A DNA stretch of 64,000 bases from Oceaniglobus indicus (GTDB lineage: Bacteria; Pseudomonadota; Alphaproteobacteria; Rhodobacterales; Rhodobacteraceae): contig NZ_NMZM01000004.1 in the NCBI RefSeq assembly GCF_002751875.1, positions 248,001 through 312,000 on the forward strand, in the 5' to 3' direction. The notes under the pieces were generated by a model. That model did not search any database and was not told where the DNA came from. It saw nothing but the letters and a program-made list of their open reading frames with translations. Position numbers and translations under genes: made by a program. Each line of letters begins with the position of its first letter. Position 1 is the first letter of the stretch. Below, piece by piece: positions 27,987 through 36,885 of the stretch.

Positions 27987-29309
27987 TCAGTCGAACATCA
28001 TGTTGGGCAGGAAGGTCACGATCCCCGGAACCGCGATCAGCAGCAGCAGAACCACCAGATCGCACAGGATGAAGGGGAAGACGCCGCGATACACGTGATC
28101 GACGCGCACGTCCTTGCCCGCCGATCCCGCCAGGCTGAACGCGTTCAGCCCCACGGGGGGCGTGACCCCTGCGATCTCGTTCATCTTCATCGCGATTACG
28201 CAGAACCAGATCGGATCATACCCGAGGTTGACGACGATGGGGAACAGGATCGGCAGGGTCAGCGCGAACACCGCCGTCTGCACGATCAGCATCCCCAGAA
28301 CGAACCAGGTCGCCAGGATCAGCGCCAGGATGACATGCCGGTGCACGTCCCAGCTTTCAAGGAACAGGGTCAGGTTATAGGGGATCCGCGACAGCCCGAG
28401 GAAGCGGCTGAAGAACAGCGCACCGACGATGATGAAGAACAGCATCGCCGTGATCTCGGCCGATTCGCGCAGGGCGCCGCGGAAGGTCGCAAAGCGGCGC
28501 AGGGGCCCGTTGGCCAGACCGAACAGCAGCGTGCCCACGGCGCCGATGGCGCCCGCCTCGGTCGCCGTGAAGAACCCGGCATACATGCCGCCGATGACGA
28601 TGGTGCCCAGCAGTGCGATCTGCCACAGACCGCCCAGCGCGCGCACCCGTTCAACGGGCGAGACGTCCTTTTCCTCGGGTGCCATGGGGGCCAGTTTCGG
28701 GTTGGCGCGGGCGCGCAGATACATCGAGATGGCATAGACGGTCGCGGTGATCACACCCGGCACGATCCCCGCCATGAACAGCCGCCCGACCGACGTTTCG
28801 GTGAAGATCGCGAACAGGATGAACATGCCCGAGGGCGGGATCATGCTGGCGAACGTGCCGGAACAGGCAATCGAGCCCAGGGCGAACGCCCGGTCATAGC
28901 CATAGCGGCGCATCTCGGGATAGGCGATGCGCCCGAACACGCTGGCCGTGGCCAGGGACGAGCCACAGATGGTGGCGAAGGCCGCGCTGCCGAAGGACGT
29001 GGCGATGGCCAGCGATCCGGGCACCCCTGCCGCCGCCTTGTGGATCGATCGATAGGCCTGTTCGGCAAAGCCGCTGGCGGCGGCGAAGGCGCCCATCAGC
29101 ACGAACAGCGGCAGAACGGTATAGGTCGGCGTGGCGATGGCGGAATACATCGTCTCGCCGATCAGCGACAGCGCCGCCTTCTGGTTCAGCAGGATGGCAA
29201 CGCCGCCCAGCCCGACCAGAAGAAACGTCACCGCAAGGTGCATGCCCAGCAGGAGCAACGTCAACAGCGCGACAATGCCGCCGATGCCAACCAGTGTGAA
29301 CAGATCCAT
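27987..29309 (-). CDS. dctM: TRAP transporter large permease (DctM)
   Basis: The 440-residue large membrane subunit of a tripartite ATP-independent periplasmic transporter, which takes up organic acids using the sodium gradient. About a dozen hydrophobic segments are seen, with family motifs SGFAEQAYRSIH, GSSLATASVFGRIAYPEM, GIVPGVITATVYAI and the C-terminal MNEIAGVTPPVGLNAF. The start at 29309 lies two bases after the DctQ stop; the frame to 29435 overlaps dctQ and is not used. The neighbouring enzymes, not the permease, suggest the substrate. Confidence 0.95.
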   Translation of the reverse strand: MDLFTLVGIGGIVALLTLLLLGMHLAVTFLLVGLGGVAILLNQKAALSLIGETMYSAIATPTYTVLPLFVLMGAFAAASGFAEQAYRSIHKAAAGVPGSLAIATSFGSAAFATICGSSLATASVFGRIAYPEMRRYGYDRAFALGSIACSGTFASMIPPSGMFILFAIFTETSVGRLFMAGIVPGVITATVYAISMYLRARANPKLAPMAPEEKDVSPVERVRALGGLWQIALLGTIVIGGMYAGFFTATEAGAIGAVGTLLFGLANGPLRRFATFRGALRESAEITAMLFFIIVGALFFSRFLGLSRIPYNLTLFLESWDVHRHVILALILATWFVLGMLIVQTAVFALTLPILFPIVVNLGYDPIWFCVIAMKMNEIAGVTPPVGLNAFSLAGSAGKDVRVDHVYRGVFPFILCDLVVLLLLIAVPGIVTFLPNMMFD

Positions 29310-29311
29310 AG

Positions 29312-29818
29312 TCAGGCGTCTCCGGCAGTGGGGGCATCGGCCCGGATGATCGTGCGGACGGCCTGTCCGACATTGATGACGATCTGCACGACATAGAGCA
29401 GCAGCCCTGCCACCATCACGAATTTGACCGGCCACACGACCAGCGGCGTCGGCCCGGCAATGGCCTGGCGCGAGCCGTAAGACCCCCAGGCGTTGATCAC
29501 GACTGCGTAGAACACGACCAGCATCGTGCCGACCACCAGCAGGTACATCGCCAGATCCACGATCGCCGACAGCCGGCCCGGCAGCGCGTCGAGGACCAGC
29601 TCGACCCGCACGTGTGCCTTCATCTTTTCGGCATAGGGCAGGCCAAGATAGACGATGGCGATCATCACGAACATGGCGCTTTCCGACACGCCGTAGATCG
29701 GCGTGCCAAGGGCGCGGCTGACCAGGTCGACGATGATCAACCCCATCACGACAAGCAGGAACCAGCCGCAGAGTTCGGCCAGGATGTTGGTGGCGAAATC
29801 AATAGATCTGGCGATCAT
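29312..29818 (-). CDS. dctQ: TRAP transporter small permease (DctQ)
   Basis: The 168-residue, four-helix small subunit that pairs with DctM. The helices are visible as WFLLVVMGLIIVDLVSRAL, FVMIAIVYLGLPYAE, LAMYLLVVGTMLVVFYAVVI and FVMVAGLLLYVVQIVI. PYAEKMKAHVRVEL is a characteristic DctQ segment between helices two and three. A start at 29830 is possible, but ATG at 29818 has GGAG six bases upstream and is preferred. It lies 75 bases after DctP, with a strong hairpin in the gap. Confidence 0.92.
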   Translation of the reverse strand: MIARSIDFATNILAELCGWFLLVVMGLIIVDLVSRALGTPIYGVSESAMFVMIAIVYLGLPYAEKMKAHVRVELVLDALPGRLSAIVDLAMYLLVVGTMLVVFYAVVINAWGSYGSRQAIAGPTPLVVWPVKFVMVAGLLLYVVQIVINVGQAVRTIIRADAPTAGDA

Positions 29819-29843
29819 CACGCGCTCCATTTCGGACTCTGTT

Positions 29844-29870
29844 CCGCGCCGGACAGGGGGTCCGGCGCGG
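29844..29870 (-). promoter_or_regulatory. Intercistronic hairpin between dctP and dctQ
   Basis: A perfect ten-base inverted repeat (CCGCGCCGGA at 29844-29853, TCCGGCGCGG at 29861-29870) with a seven-base loop and no T tract. It sits just after the dctP stop. Such stem-loops commonly stabilise or partially terminate the binding-protein message so that it is made in excess over the permeases. Confidence 0.72.
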
Positions 29871-29893
29871 ATGTTGAACAGGCAGGTGCCCGA

Positions 29894-30949
29894 TCAGCGG
29901 TTGACGGCTTCCGAGATCACCGAATCGAACCCTTCGAGGATTTTCTCGGGGTTCTCGACACCGGCGGCCTTCGCCTCTTCGGACCAGATTTCCTGGTTCT
30001 TCTGCACGTCCGGCAGGGTGGTGAAGGCTTCGACGTCCTCGGGCGAGGCCATGACGATGGTGTATCCGGCGTCTTCCTGGGCCTTCAGGATGTCGGCGAT
30101 GGTGCTGTCCCACACCGCGCTGAAGCGTTCGCGTGCGGCGGCGTCGGCCTTGGCGAACGCCTCTTTGTGTTCATCGCTCAGCGCCTGATACTTGTCCTCG
30201 TTCATCGTGATGATGAACGGAATGGCAAGCCACAGGTCCGGCATGAAGAAGATGTTCTGCGCCGCCTCGTCCAGGCTGGCGCGGTGGATGCCGTCGATGT
30301 TGGTGAACACGCCGTCGATGGCGCCCGTCTGAAGCCCCTGATAGACATCGCCCCAGGGCATCGACACCGGCGTGGCGCCCGCACCGTCCAGCATGTTCAG
30401 ATACCAGCGGCTTGCCGCCCGCACGCGCAGGTTCTTCATGTCGTCCAGTTTGGTGACCGGCGACTTGAAGGCACCGGCATAGGGGGTGACGCCGTATTTA
30501 TAGACGATGCGCTGGCCCTGTCCGGCGAATTCCTCGCTCAGCTCGGGCACCTGTTCATACATCTGGTCGAACGCCCACGAGATGTTCTCATAGGTCGACG
30601 GCCCCTTGGGGAACAGGTTGTAGGCACTGTTGAGAAGCAGCTGGTTGGGGTAATAGTTGATGTTGATGAAGCCCATGTCGGCCACGCCGTCGCGCACGCC
30701 GCCCAGGATCTCGGCGCCCTCCATCAGCGACGATCCCCAATAGGGAACGACATTGATTTCGCCGTTCGACGCCTTCTGCAGCTCTTCGATGAAGATGGTC
30801 TCGGCCTCGCCGCGCATGTTGTTGGGCGCCGTGTTGGTCGCAAAGCTCAGCGTCACGCTCTGCGCGGCGGCGCCGGTGGTGCCGATGGCAAGGGCGACGC
30901 AGGCCGCAAGGGCGGGTGCGGTAAAGCACACTCGTGTCGAGATTGTCAT
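29894..30949 (-). CDS. dctP: TRAP transporter substrate-binding protein (DctP)
   Basis: A 351-residue periplasmic solute receptor. It has a signal peptide (about 29 residues, ending TGAAAQS) and the DctP pattern: SFATNTAPNNMRGEAE, FIEELQKASNGEINV, PYAGAFKSPV, LKNLRVRAASRWYLNMLDGAGATPVSMPWGDVYQGLQTGAIDGVFTN. The Arg in LRVRA is the usual carboxylate-binding residue, so the ligand is probably an acid. The start at 30949 has AAGGAGGAG directly upstream, the strongest ribosome site in this operon. It heads dctPQM. Confidence 0.93.
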   Translation of the reverse strand: MTISTRVCFTAPALAACVALAIGTTGAAAQSVTLSFATNTAPNNMRGEAETIFIEELQKASNGEINVVPYWGSSLMEGAEILGGVRDGVADMGFININYYPNQLLLNSAYNLFPKGPSTYENISWAFDQMYEQVPELSEEFAGQGQRIVYKYGVTPYAGAFKSPVTKLDDMKNLRVRAASRWYLNMLDGAGATPVSMPWGDVYQGLQTGAIDGVFTNIDGIHRASLDEAAQNIFFMPDLWLAIPFIITMNEDKYQALSDEHKEAFAKADAAARERFSAVWDSTIADILKAQEDAGYTIVMASPEDVEAFTTLPDVQKNQEIWSEEAKAAGVENPEKILEGFDSVISEAVNR

Positions 30950-31025
30950 GGGGGTCTCCTCCTTGGTGTGGATGCACCGGCTTGGCTTTCGGCGCCGGCT
31001 TTCTATCGTTGCTCGCGTCCTGCGC

Positions 31026-32048
31026 TCAGATGGCGCGTGTGGGTGCGGTCTGTCGCGAAAACAGATGGCCGTAGGCAAACAGGGCCGACGAACCGCCGGT
31101 ATGTATGAAAACAACCCGCTGACCTTTGGTCAATACGCCGCGCCGGATCATAGACAACAAACCGGCGAATCCCTTGCCGGAATACACGGGATCCAGAAGG
31201 ATGCCTTCCTGGCGGGCAAGAAGCGCGATGGCGTCGACCATCGCATCGGTCGGCTGGCCGTATCCGCCGCCCACCTCGGTGTCGTCGACCGCGACACGCG
31301 ACTGGGGCAGATCGCCGCGCGCGCCCAAGAGGTCGGCGGTGGCCACGGCCAGGCGATGGACGTTCGCGCGCTGCTTGTCTTCGGGCGCGCGCACGGAAAC
31401 GCCCATCACCGGAATGTCGACGTTCATGGCGTGCAGCCCGGCCAACAAGCCCGCCTGGGTGCCGGTGCTGCCGGTGGCGTGGACGATCGCATCGACGGTC
31501 AGGCGTTCATCGTCGAACTGCTGGACCATTTCATTGGCGCAGGCGACATAGCCCAGCGCGCCGATGGTGTTCGATCCGCCGCCGGGAATGAAATAGGGCT
31601 TGCGCCCCTGCGTTCGCAGTTTTTCCGCCAACGCCTCGCCCTCGGCGTTCATGTCCAGACCTTCGGGGCGCTCTTCGTATTCACAGCCCATGATGTCATC
31701 CATCAGGACGTTGCCCGAGGTGGAATAGGCGTCACCCATGTTTGTCACCCGCTGCTCCAGCAGGGCATGACAGCGCAGGCCGGTCTTGCAGGCCGCCGCC
31801 GCCGTCTGGCGCACGTGGTTCGACTGGGTCGCCCCCTGCGTCACCAGCGTATCGGCCCCCTGGGCCAGGGCATCGCCGACCAGGAATTCCAGCTTGCGGG
31901 TCTTGTTGCCGCCGGTGGCCAGGCCGGTACAATCGTCCCGCTTGATCCAGATCTCGGGGCCGCCCAGATGGCGGGTCAGGTTGTCGAGTCGTTCAAGGGC
32001 GGTCGGAAAATGCCCAAGGCGCACCCGTGCGAAGCGTGAAAGATACAT
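31026..32048 (-). CDS. L-cysteate sulfo-lyase / D-cysteine desulfhydrase-type PLP enzyme
   Basis: A 340-residue fold-type II PLP enzyme. It has the PLP lysine in GGNKTRKLEF, the phosphate-binding IPGGGSNTIGALGY, TQGATQSNHVRQTAAAA and the C-terminal DPVYSGKGFAGL with HTGG. This set is shared by D-cysteine desulfhydrase, ACC deaminase and CuyA, which splits L-cysteate to pyruvate, ammonia and sulfite. CuyA-type enzymes are well known in roseobacters and the segments here resemble them closely. The start at 32048 has GGGAG seven bases upstream. It is divergent from a LysR regulator and lies just before dctPQM, so it may share their control. Confidence 0.87.
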   Translation of the reverse strand: MYLSRFARVRLGHFPTALERLDNLTRHLGGPEIWIKRDDCTGLATGGNKTRKLEFLVGDALAQGADTLVTQGATQSNHVRQTAAAACKTGLRCHALLEQRVTNMGDAYSTSGNVLMDDIMGCEYEERPEGLDMNAEGEALAEKLRTQGRKPYFIPGGGSNTIGALGYVACANEMVQQFDDERLTVDAIVHATGSTGTQAGLLAGLHAMNVDIPVMGVSVRAPEDKQRANVHRLAVATADLLGARGDLPQSRVAVDDTEVGGGYGQPTDAMVDAIALLARQEGILLDPVYSGKGFAGLLSMIRRGVLTKGQRVVFIHTGGSSALFAYGHLFSRQTAPTRAI

Positions 32049-32123
32049 GAAAGGCTCCCGATGACTCTTGGCACGTTCCAAACGGCTCGGGCTTCAGCAT
32101 AGGGATTGCACGGGTCATCGCAA

Positions 32124-32151
32124 ATTCCGAGTTTGAATGGTTTTATTCCGA
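32124..32151 (+). promoter_or_regulatory. Direct repeat ATTCCGA in the divergent PLP enzyme/LysR intergenic region
   Basis: ATTCCGA occurs at 32124-32130 and again at 32145-32151, exactly 21 bases apart (two helical turns). The pair lies between the divergent starts at 32048 and 32196. It could be a regulator-binding site for the LysR protein, but the classic T-N11-A dyad is not obvious. Confidence 0.4.
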
Positions 32152-32195
32152 ACGTGCATAGTTGTGGGTTGTCAGGATCTTGGCTAACAGCGGGC

Positions 32196-33143
32196 ATGGA
32201 CATGAATTGGCTGCAGGATTTCATCTGCCTCGAGGCCACGCGCAGCTTTACCCAGGCCGCGCAGCAACGCCACATCACGCAATCCGCCCTCAGCCGACGG
32301 ATCAAGGCGCTTGAGGTGTGGCTGGACACCCCGCTGATCGACCGCACCCGATATCCCGTGCAACTGACCGACGCGGGCGAGACGTTCCTGCCCGTGGCGC
32401 GCCAGATGATCACGGGTCTGCAACAGGCGCGCGACGCCATCCGGGACAGCGCCAGCCCGAGCGGCCGGGTGTTGCGCATCGCCGCGCCGCATTCGATCGC
32501 CTCGAATCATCTGGCCCATCGGCTGGCCCCGCTTTACCGGCGGGATCCCACGCTTCAGGCCCGTGTGTTTTCCGACAACGTCGCGCTGTGCTTCGATCTG
32601 CTGTCGCAGGGGGTGTGCGATCTGCTGGTCTGTTACCGGTATGAGCCGGTGCCGCTGGGGCTGGATCCGGACCTGTTCAGAAGTGTCGATATCGGCACCG
32701 AACGGATGGTGCCCGTCGCGGCCCGGACGGCGATGCGGCAAAACGGCTGGCGCTTTCCCGGCACGCCGCATGACCCGCTGCCGTTGCTGGCCTATGATCC
32801 GACGTCTTTCCTGGGATCGGTGGTGGCGCATATCGCGGCGTCGGGTCCGGGGCGGTTGTGGCTGCGGCCGCGGCACACGGATGCCTTTGCCGAGGCGGTG
32901 AAGGGCATGTGTCTGGCCGGCGCAGGCATCGCCTGGCTGCCCGAACGCATGGTCATCGACGATCTGAACCGGGGGCGGCTGGCGCGTCTGGACGATGGCG
33001 ATTGGAGCCGCGAGATGCGGATCGCGCTGTTCGCCCCGACGAAGGCCGCCGACGACGCCGCCGAAACCCTGTGGAACGCGTTGCAGCGCCCGGTGACGCA
33101 GGTGGCGGCACCCGGCACGGGCGCCTCAGTCGTCGGCGATTGA
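32196..33143 (+). CDS. LysR family transcriptional regulator
   Basis: A 315-residue LysR-type regulator. The winged helix-turn-helix is at the N-terminus (FICLEATRSFTQAAQQRHITQSALSRRIKALE), followed by the linker helix and a periplasmic-binding-like effector domain from about residue 90 (GRVLRIAAPHSIASNHL). It is divergent from the cysteate-lyase-type gene 147 bases away and probably controls it and dctPQM. Start Met at 32196 or 32202 cannot be separated; no strong ribosome site is seen. Its 3' end overlaps the convergent peptidase gene by 18 bases. Confidence 0.93.
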   Translation: MDMNWLQDFICLEATRSFTQAAQQRHITQSALSRRIKALEVWLDTPLIDRTRYPVQLTDAGETFLPVARQMITGLQQARDAIRDSASPSGRVLRIAAPHSIASNHLAHRLAPLYRRDPTLQARVFSDNVALCFDLLSQGVCDLLVCYRYEPVPLGLDPDLFRSVDIGTERMVPVAARTAMRQNGWRFPGTPHDPLPLLAYDPTSFLGSVVAHIAASGPGRLWLRPRHTDAFAEAVKGMCLAGAGIAWLPERMVIDDLNRGRLARLDDGDWSREMRIALFAPTKAADDAAETLWNALQRPVTQVAAPGTGASVVGD

Positions 33144-34298
33144 CGCAAGAATCGCGGCCAGCATCGCATCACACCGCGCCAGTTCGGACACGGCGATGAA
33201 TTCATCGGGCTTGTGCGCCTGAAGGATCGAACCGGGGCCGCAGACAACACTGGGGATGCCGACCTGCGCAAAGCACCCGGCCTCGGTGCCGAAGCTGACC
33301 TTGCCGGTGTCGGGCGTGCGGCCGTCGGGAAGATCCATGAACTTTGAAATCCAGCCGACGATGGGGGATTCCGACGGCGTTTCCAGGCCGGGATACGAAC
33401 TGATCGCGGTGATGTCGATGGCGGCTTCGGGGTGCTGTTTCGCGGCCTCGGCGACGATTGCCGCGGCGTCGTCGCGCAACCGCCCGAGAATCGGATCGGC
33501 CGGATCCTGCGCCAGGTGCCGCAACTCGAAATCGATCACGGCGGTCTCGGGCACCATGTTCAGCGCGGCGCCGCCTTCCAGCTTGCCGACATGCAGCGTG
33601 GAAAAGGGCACGCTGTAGGCCGCATCCTGCGGTCCGTTGTGACGGCAATCGTCCTGTGCGGCGCGGATCGCTCCGATAAAATCCGTCGCCAGATGCAAGG
33701 CGTTCAGGAACTGCGGCGCCAGGGATGAATGGCCGGCGGTGCCGTGACAGGTCGCGCGCATGGTGGATTTGCCCTTGTGGCCCGTGATCAGGGTCAGGTC
33801 CGTCGGCTCGCCCACGATGCAATAACGGGGCAGGCCGATGGTCGGTGCCAGTTGGTCGATCATGTGGCTGATCCCGATACAGCCGATTTCCTCGTCATAG
33901 GAAATTGCCAGTTTCAGCGGTTCGCGCAGCGTCTTTCCCGCGGCCTTGTCGGCCACCGCCAGCATGCAGGCCAGAAATCCCTTCATGTCACAGGTGCCGC
34001 GGCCGTAAAGCCGCCCGTCACGCGCGGCCAAGCGGAACGGATCGCTGGTCCATGTCTGACCGTCGATGGGAACGACATCGGTGTGGGCCGAAAGCATGAT
34101 GCCACCATCGCCGGCGGGCCCGATGCGCGCGAACAGGCCGGCCTTCTGCCCGGTCGGATCGGTCACGCGGTGACAATCGAAACCGCGCCGGGCCAGATAA
34201 TCCTGCACCCAGTCGATCAGCCCCAGGTTGCTGTCGCGGCTGACCGTCGGGAAGGCGACGAGTTTGTCCAGAATGTCGATGGTCGGGGAATCGCTCAC
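33126..34298 (-). CDS. ArgE/M20 family deacylase (acetylornithine deacetylase-like)
   Basis: A zinc-dependent M20 peptidase/deacylase of 390 residues. The metal ligands are seen as His and Asp in LSAHTDVVP, the bridging Asp in GRGTCDMKGF, the catalytic Glu pair in SYDEEIGC, a further acid in VGEPTDL, and the C-terminal His in LQAHKPDEF. The dimerisation domain (TAGHSSL) is also present. This is the ArgE pattern, which removes acetyl from N-acetylornithine, although N-acyl or N-carbamoyl amino acids are also cleaved by relatives. GTG at 34298 has AAGGA nine bases upstream and is preferred; ATG at 34307 sits on that ribosome site and is less likely. A LysR gene converges on it. Confidence 0.87.
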   Translation of the reverse strand: MSDSPTIDILDKLVAFPTVSRDSNLGLIDWVQDYLARRGFDCHRVTDPTGQKAGLFARIGPAGDGGIMLSAHTDVVPIDGQTWTSDPFRLAARDGRLYGRGTCDMKGFLACMLAVADKAAGKTLREPLKLAISYDEEIGCIGISHMIDQLAPTIGLPRYCIVGEPTDLTLITGHKGKSTMRATCHGTAGHSSLAPQFLNALHLATDFIGAIRAAQDDCRHNGPQDAAYSVPFSTLHVGKLEGGAALNMVPETAVIDFELRHLAQDPADPILGRLRDDAAAIVAEAAKQHPEAAIDITAISSYPGLETPSESPIVGWISKFMDLPDGRTPDTGKVSFGTEAGCFAQVGIPSVVCGPGSILQAHKPDEFIAVSELARCDAMLAAILASIADD

Positions 34299-34413
34299 AA
34301 ACGGCATCCTTCGCTGGTTGCGCAATGATCCATCACAGGGTTCCCCGTGCGCACGCTTGCGTCAACCGAGGATGTGACAGGCCGGACCGCCGGTGGGGCG
34401 GCCCGGCACAGGG

Positions 34414-35802
34414 TCAGGCGTGGATCGCGCCGTCGCCACAGGCCAGCGCCGCTTCGCGCACCGCTTCGGAATAGGTGGGGTGGGCGTGACAGGTCATCGC
34501 CAGATCCTGCGCGGCGGCGCCGAATTCCATTGCCACACAGACCTCGTGGATCAGATCGCCCGCCATCGGGCCGATGATATGGGCGCCCAGAATGCGGTCG
34601 GTGTCCTTGTGAGCCAGGATCTTGACGAAACCGTCGGCGGCAAAGTTCGCCTTGGCCCGGCCATTGCCCATGAACGAGAATTTGCCGACCTTGTAGGGGG
34701 TTCCGGCCTCTTTCAGCTGTTCTTCGGTCTGCCCGACACTGGCCACCTCGGGATGGGTATAGATGACCGACGGAATCACGCCGTAATTCACATGGCCCGA
34801 CTTGCCGGCCAGAACCTCGGCCACGGCCATGCCTTCGTCTTCGGCCTTGTGGGCCAGCATCGGACCCTTGATTGCGTCGCCGATGGCATAAATGCCCTTG
34901 ACCGACGTGGCCCAGTGATCGTCGGTTTCGATCATGCCGCGGTCGGATACCTTCACGCCAAGGTCTGACAGGCCCAGACCGTCGGTGAACGGCTTGCGCC
35001 CCGTGGCCAGCAGCACGACGTCGGACTCGACGGTGTGTTCGCTGTCGTCCTTGCGCAGTTTATAGGTGGTTTTCGCCTTGCCCTTGCCGGTCTCGACGCC
35101 CGAGACGGCGGCGCCCATGACGAACTTCAACCCCTGCTTTTCCAGCAACCGCTTGAAGCTTTTCTGCACCTCGGCGTCCATGCCCGGCGTGATTGCGTCC
35201 AGGTATTCGACCACGGTGACCTCGGCGCCCAGCCGCGAATAGACGGATCCCATTTCAAGCCCGATCACCCCGGCGCCGATGACCACCATGGTTTTCGGGA
35301 TCTTGTTCAGTTTCAGCGCGCCGGTGGACGACACCACGGTCTTCTCGTCCACCTCGACGCCCTTCAGCGACGCAACCTCGGATCCTGATGCGATGACGAT
35401 GTTCTTGGCCTCGTGCACCTCGTCGCCGACCTTGACGCGGCCCGCCTCGGGGATCGACGCCCAGCCCTTGATCCAGTCGATCTTGTTCTTCTCGAACAGG
35501 AATTCGATACCCTTCGTGTTTTGGGCGATGGTGTCATCCTTGTAGGACAGCATCTGGTTCCAGTCGACGGACGGCGATTTGCCCTTCAATCCCATGGCCG
35601 CGAAATTATGCTCGGCCTCGTGCAGCATGTGGGTGGCGTGCAGCAGCGCCTTGGACGGGATGCAGCCAACGTTCAGACAGGTGCCGCCCAAGGTTTCGCG
35701 CCCCTCGACACAAGCGGTCTTCAGGCCCAGCTGCGCACAGCGGATGGCACAGACATAGCCGCCGGGGCCGGAACCGATAACGATGACGTCATAGCTGGAC
35801 AT
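34414..35802 (-). CDS. lpdA: Dihydrolipoyl dehydrogenase (E3)
   Basis: E3 reoxidises the lipoyl groups of the 2-oxoacid dehydrogenase complexes and glycine cleavage system with FAD and NAD. The 462-residue protein has the FAD motif [17 protein letters not shown], the redox disulfide [16 protein letters not shown] (around residues 40-55), the NAD motif [20 protein letters not shown] and the C-terminal His-Glu pair in CHAHPTYSE. Start at 35802 has AAGGAG directly upstream. No E1 or E2 gene is adjacent in the window; the MAPEG gene upstream on the same strand is unrelated. Confidence 0.97.
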   Translation of the reverse strand: MSSYDVIVIGSGPGGYVCAIRCAQLGLKTACVEGRETLGGTCLNVGCIPSKALLHATHMLHEAEHNFAAMGLKGKSPSVDWNQMLSYKDDTIAQNTKGIEFLFEKNKIDWIKGWASIPEAGRVKVGDEVHEAKNIVIASGSEVASLKGVEVDEKTVVSSTGALKLNKIPKTMVVIGAGVIGLEMGSVYSRLGAEVTVVEYLDAITPGMDAEVQKSFKRLLEKQGLKFVMGAAVSGVETGKGKAKTTYKLRKDDSEHTVESDVVLLATGRKPFTDGLGLSDLGVKVSDRGMIETDDHWATSVKGIYAIGDAIKGPMLAHKAEDEGMAVAEVLAGKSGHVNYGVIPSVIYTHPEVASVGQTEEQLKEAGTPYKVGKFSFMGNGRAKANFAADGFVKILAHKDTDRILGAHIIGPMAGDLIHEVCVAMEFGAAAQDLAMTCHAHPTYSEAVREAALACGDGAIHA

Positions 35803-35872
35803 GGGGTCTCCTTCGGGGTCACGGAATTGGAATGGTCAGGCACCGGAACGGCACGGCCACGTCATACAACGA

Positions 35873-36268
35873 TCAGACAAGCGCGGCCAGCAACATGACC
35901 ACCGTCGCAAGAAATCCGACGCCCCAGATCACCGACCTGCCGGGGTTCCACCCGAAGGCGTAGGCCGGGACATACGCGATGCGGGCGATCAGATAGACCC
36001 ACGCACAGCCGCCGGTCAGGGCCGAGTTCTGCCCCGACATCTGGATCACGCCCACCGCGACCGCGAACAAGATCAACCCTTCGAAGTGGTTCGCCAGCGC
36101 CCGCCCGAGACGGCCCGCGACGGGCGAAAGATCGCGGCTGGGCGGGCGGTCGCGGGCCGACATGGTATAGCCGGGCCCGAGATCGCGGTTCGCGGGCACG
36201 GCGAAAAGAACGAACTGCACCGCCTGCAACAGCGCAGCCAGCGTCAGGACGGTAAGTTCGGTGGTCAT
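35873..36268 (-). CDS. MAPEG family membrane protein
   Basis: A 131-residue inner-membrane protein with four hydrophobic helices and the MAPEG (eicosanoid and glutathione metabolism) pattern, including RLGRALANHFEGLILFAVAVGV with the conserved Arg/Asn/Glu positions and the ARIAYVPAYAFGW segment near the end of helix three. The start is ATG at 36268; an in-frame GTG directly before it at 36271 could be used instead. Bacterial MAPEG proteins of this type have no established function. It sits between lpdA and a small ABM-like gene on the same strand. Confidence 0.88.
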   Translation of the reverse strand: MTTELTVLTLAALLQAVQFVLFAVPANRDLGPGYTMSARDRPPSRDLSPVAGRLGRALANHFEGLILFAVAVGVIQMSGQNSALTGGCAWVYLIARIAYVPAYAFGWNPGRSVIWGVGFLATVVMLLAALV

Positions 36269-36280
36269 CACAATCCCGAT

Positions 36281-36544
36281 CTAGGCGGTTTCAAGGAAAT
36301 GATACGCCATATCGGTCACCTGCGCCCGTTTCGTGGCCATCCCGGCGGTCAGGTTGTCGACCCAGGGCTGGGCATCGTCGCGGTCGCTGACCTCGAACAG
36401 GGCCCACATGGTGTTCGGATTGCCGGTCTCCACCCAGAGCTGCAGCATCGTCAGCCCGGCCTTGCCCTGGTTTTCGCGGTCCTCCGAGAACCAGCGTCGC
36501 CATGCGGCGGGATCGGATGTCGTGTGACTGATCAGCAGTTGCAT
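36281..36544 (-). CDS. Small dimeric alpha-beta barrel-type protein, 87 aa
   Basis: An 87-residue cytosolic protein with a beta-alpha-beta-beta-alpha-beta rhythm: LLISHTTSD, WRRWFSEDR, MLQLWVETG, MWALFEVSD, AQPWVDNLT, AQVTDMAYHF. This is consistent with a ferredoxin-like dimeric barrel (DUF3764/ABM-like), but no catalytic residues stand out. ATG at 36544 has GGGGAG upstream. It ends 12 bases before the MAPEG start and probably shares its transcript. I do not recognise a function. Confidence 0.72.
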   Translation of the reverse strand: MQLLISHTTSDPAAWRRWFSEDRENQGKAGLTMLQLWVETGNPNTMWALFEVSDRDDAQPWVDNLTAGMATKRAQVTDMAYHFLETA

Positions 36545-36885
36545 TCCTGGTCTCCCCTTGGATTCACGGCCAAACGCGCGAGCCTTCGCATTGGTTCAGC
36601 CCGACCGCGGGCGGCGTGGACCGGCGTGGCCAAGCCGACGGCGGTCGCCTTGTCCCGAGTATCGTCATGACGCCCCGGGTTTGTCGACCGCTATTCGCCC
36701 ACGATCCACCACAGGCCCCCACGTCGGAAATGGCCGCGCAACACGGCGTCGCGGATACTGTGGCGATATCCGGTTCGGCTTGACGGGGGGCGCTGTCGGT
36801 GGAATTGCGGCTTTTGACCGTCTGGATGTCGGTTGCTATGGTCGCGCGACCCGGCCTGTCCGGTCGCAGGATTGAGGAGTGTCGC
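36545..36885 (+). other. Intergenic stretch with the promoter of the LysM gene
   Basis: A 341-base gap between divergent genes. No convincing small gene is seen on either strand. The right end holds the promoter listed separately at 36814-36842. The rest shows no repeat, terminator or structured RNA that I can support. Confidence 0.6.
36814..36842 (+). promoter_or_regulatory. Sigma-70 promoter of the LysM protein gene
   Basis: TTGACC at 36814-36819 and TATGGT at 36837-36842 are separated by 17 bases, the ideal spacing for the housekeeping sigma factor. The -10 ends 43 bases before the LysM start codon. Confidence 0.6.
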
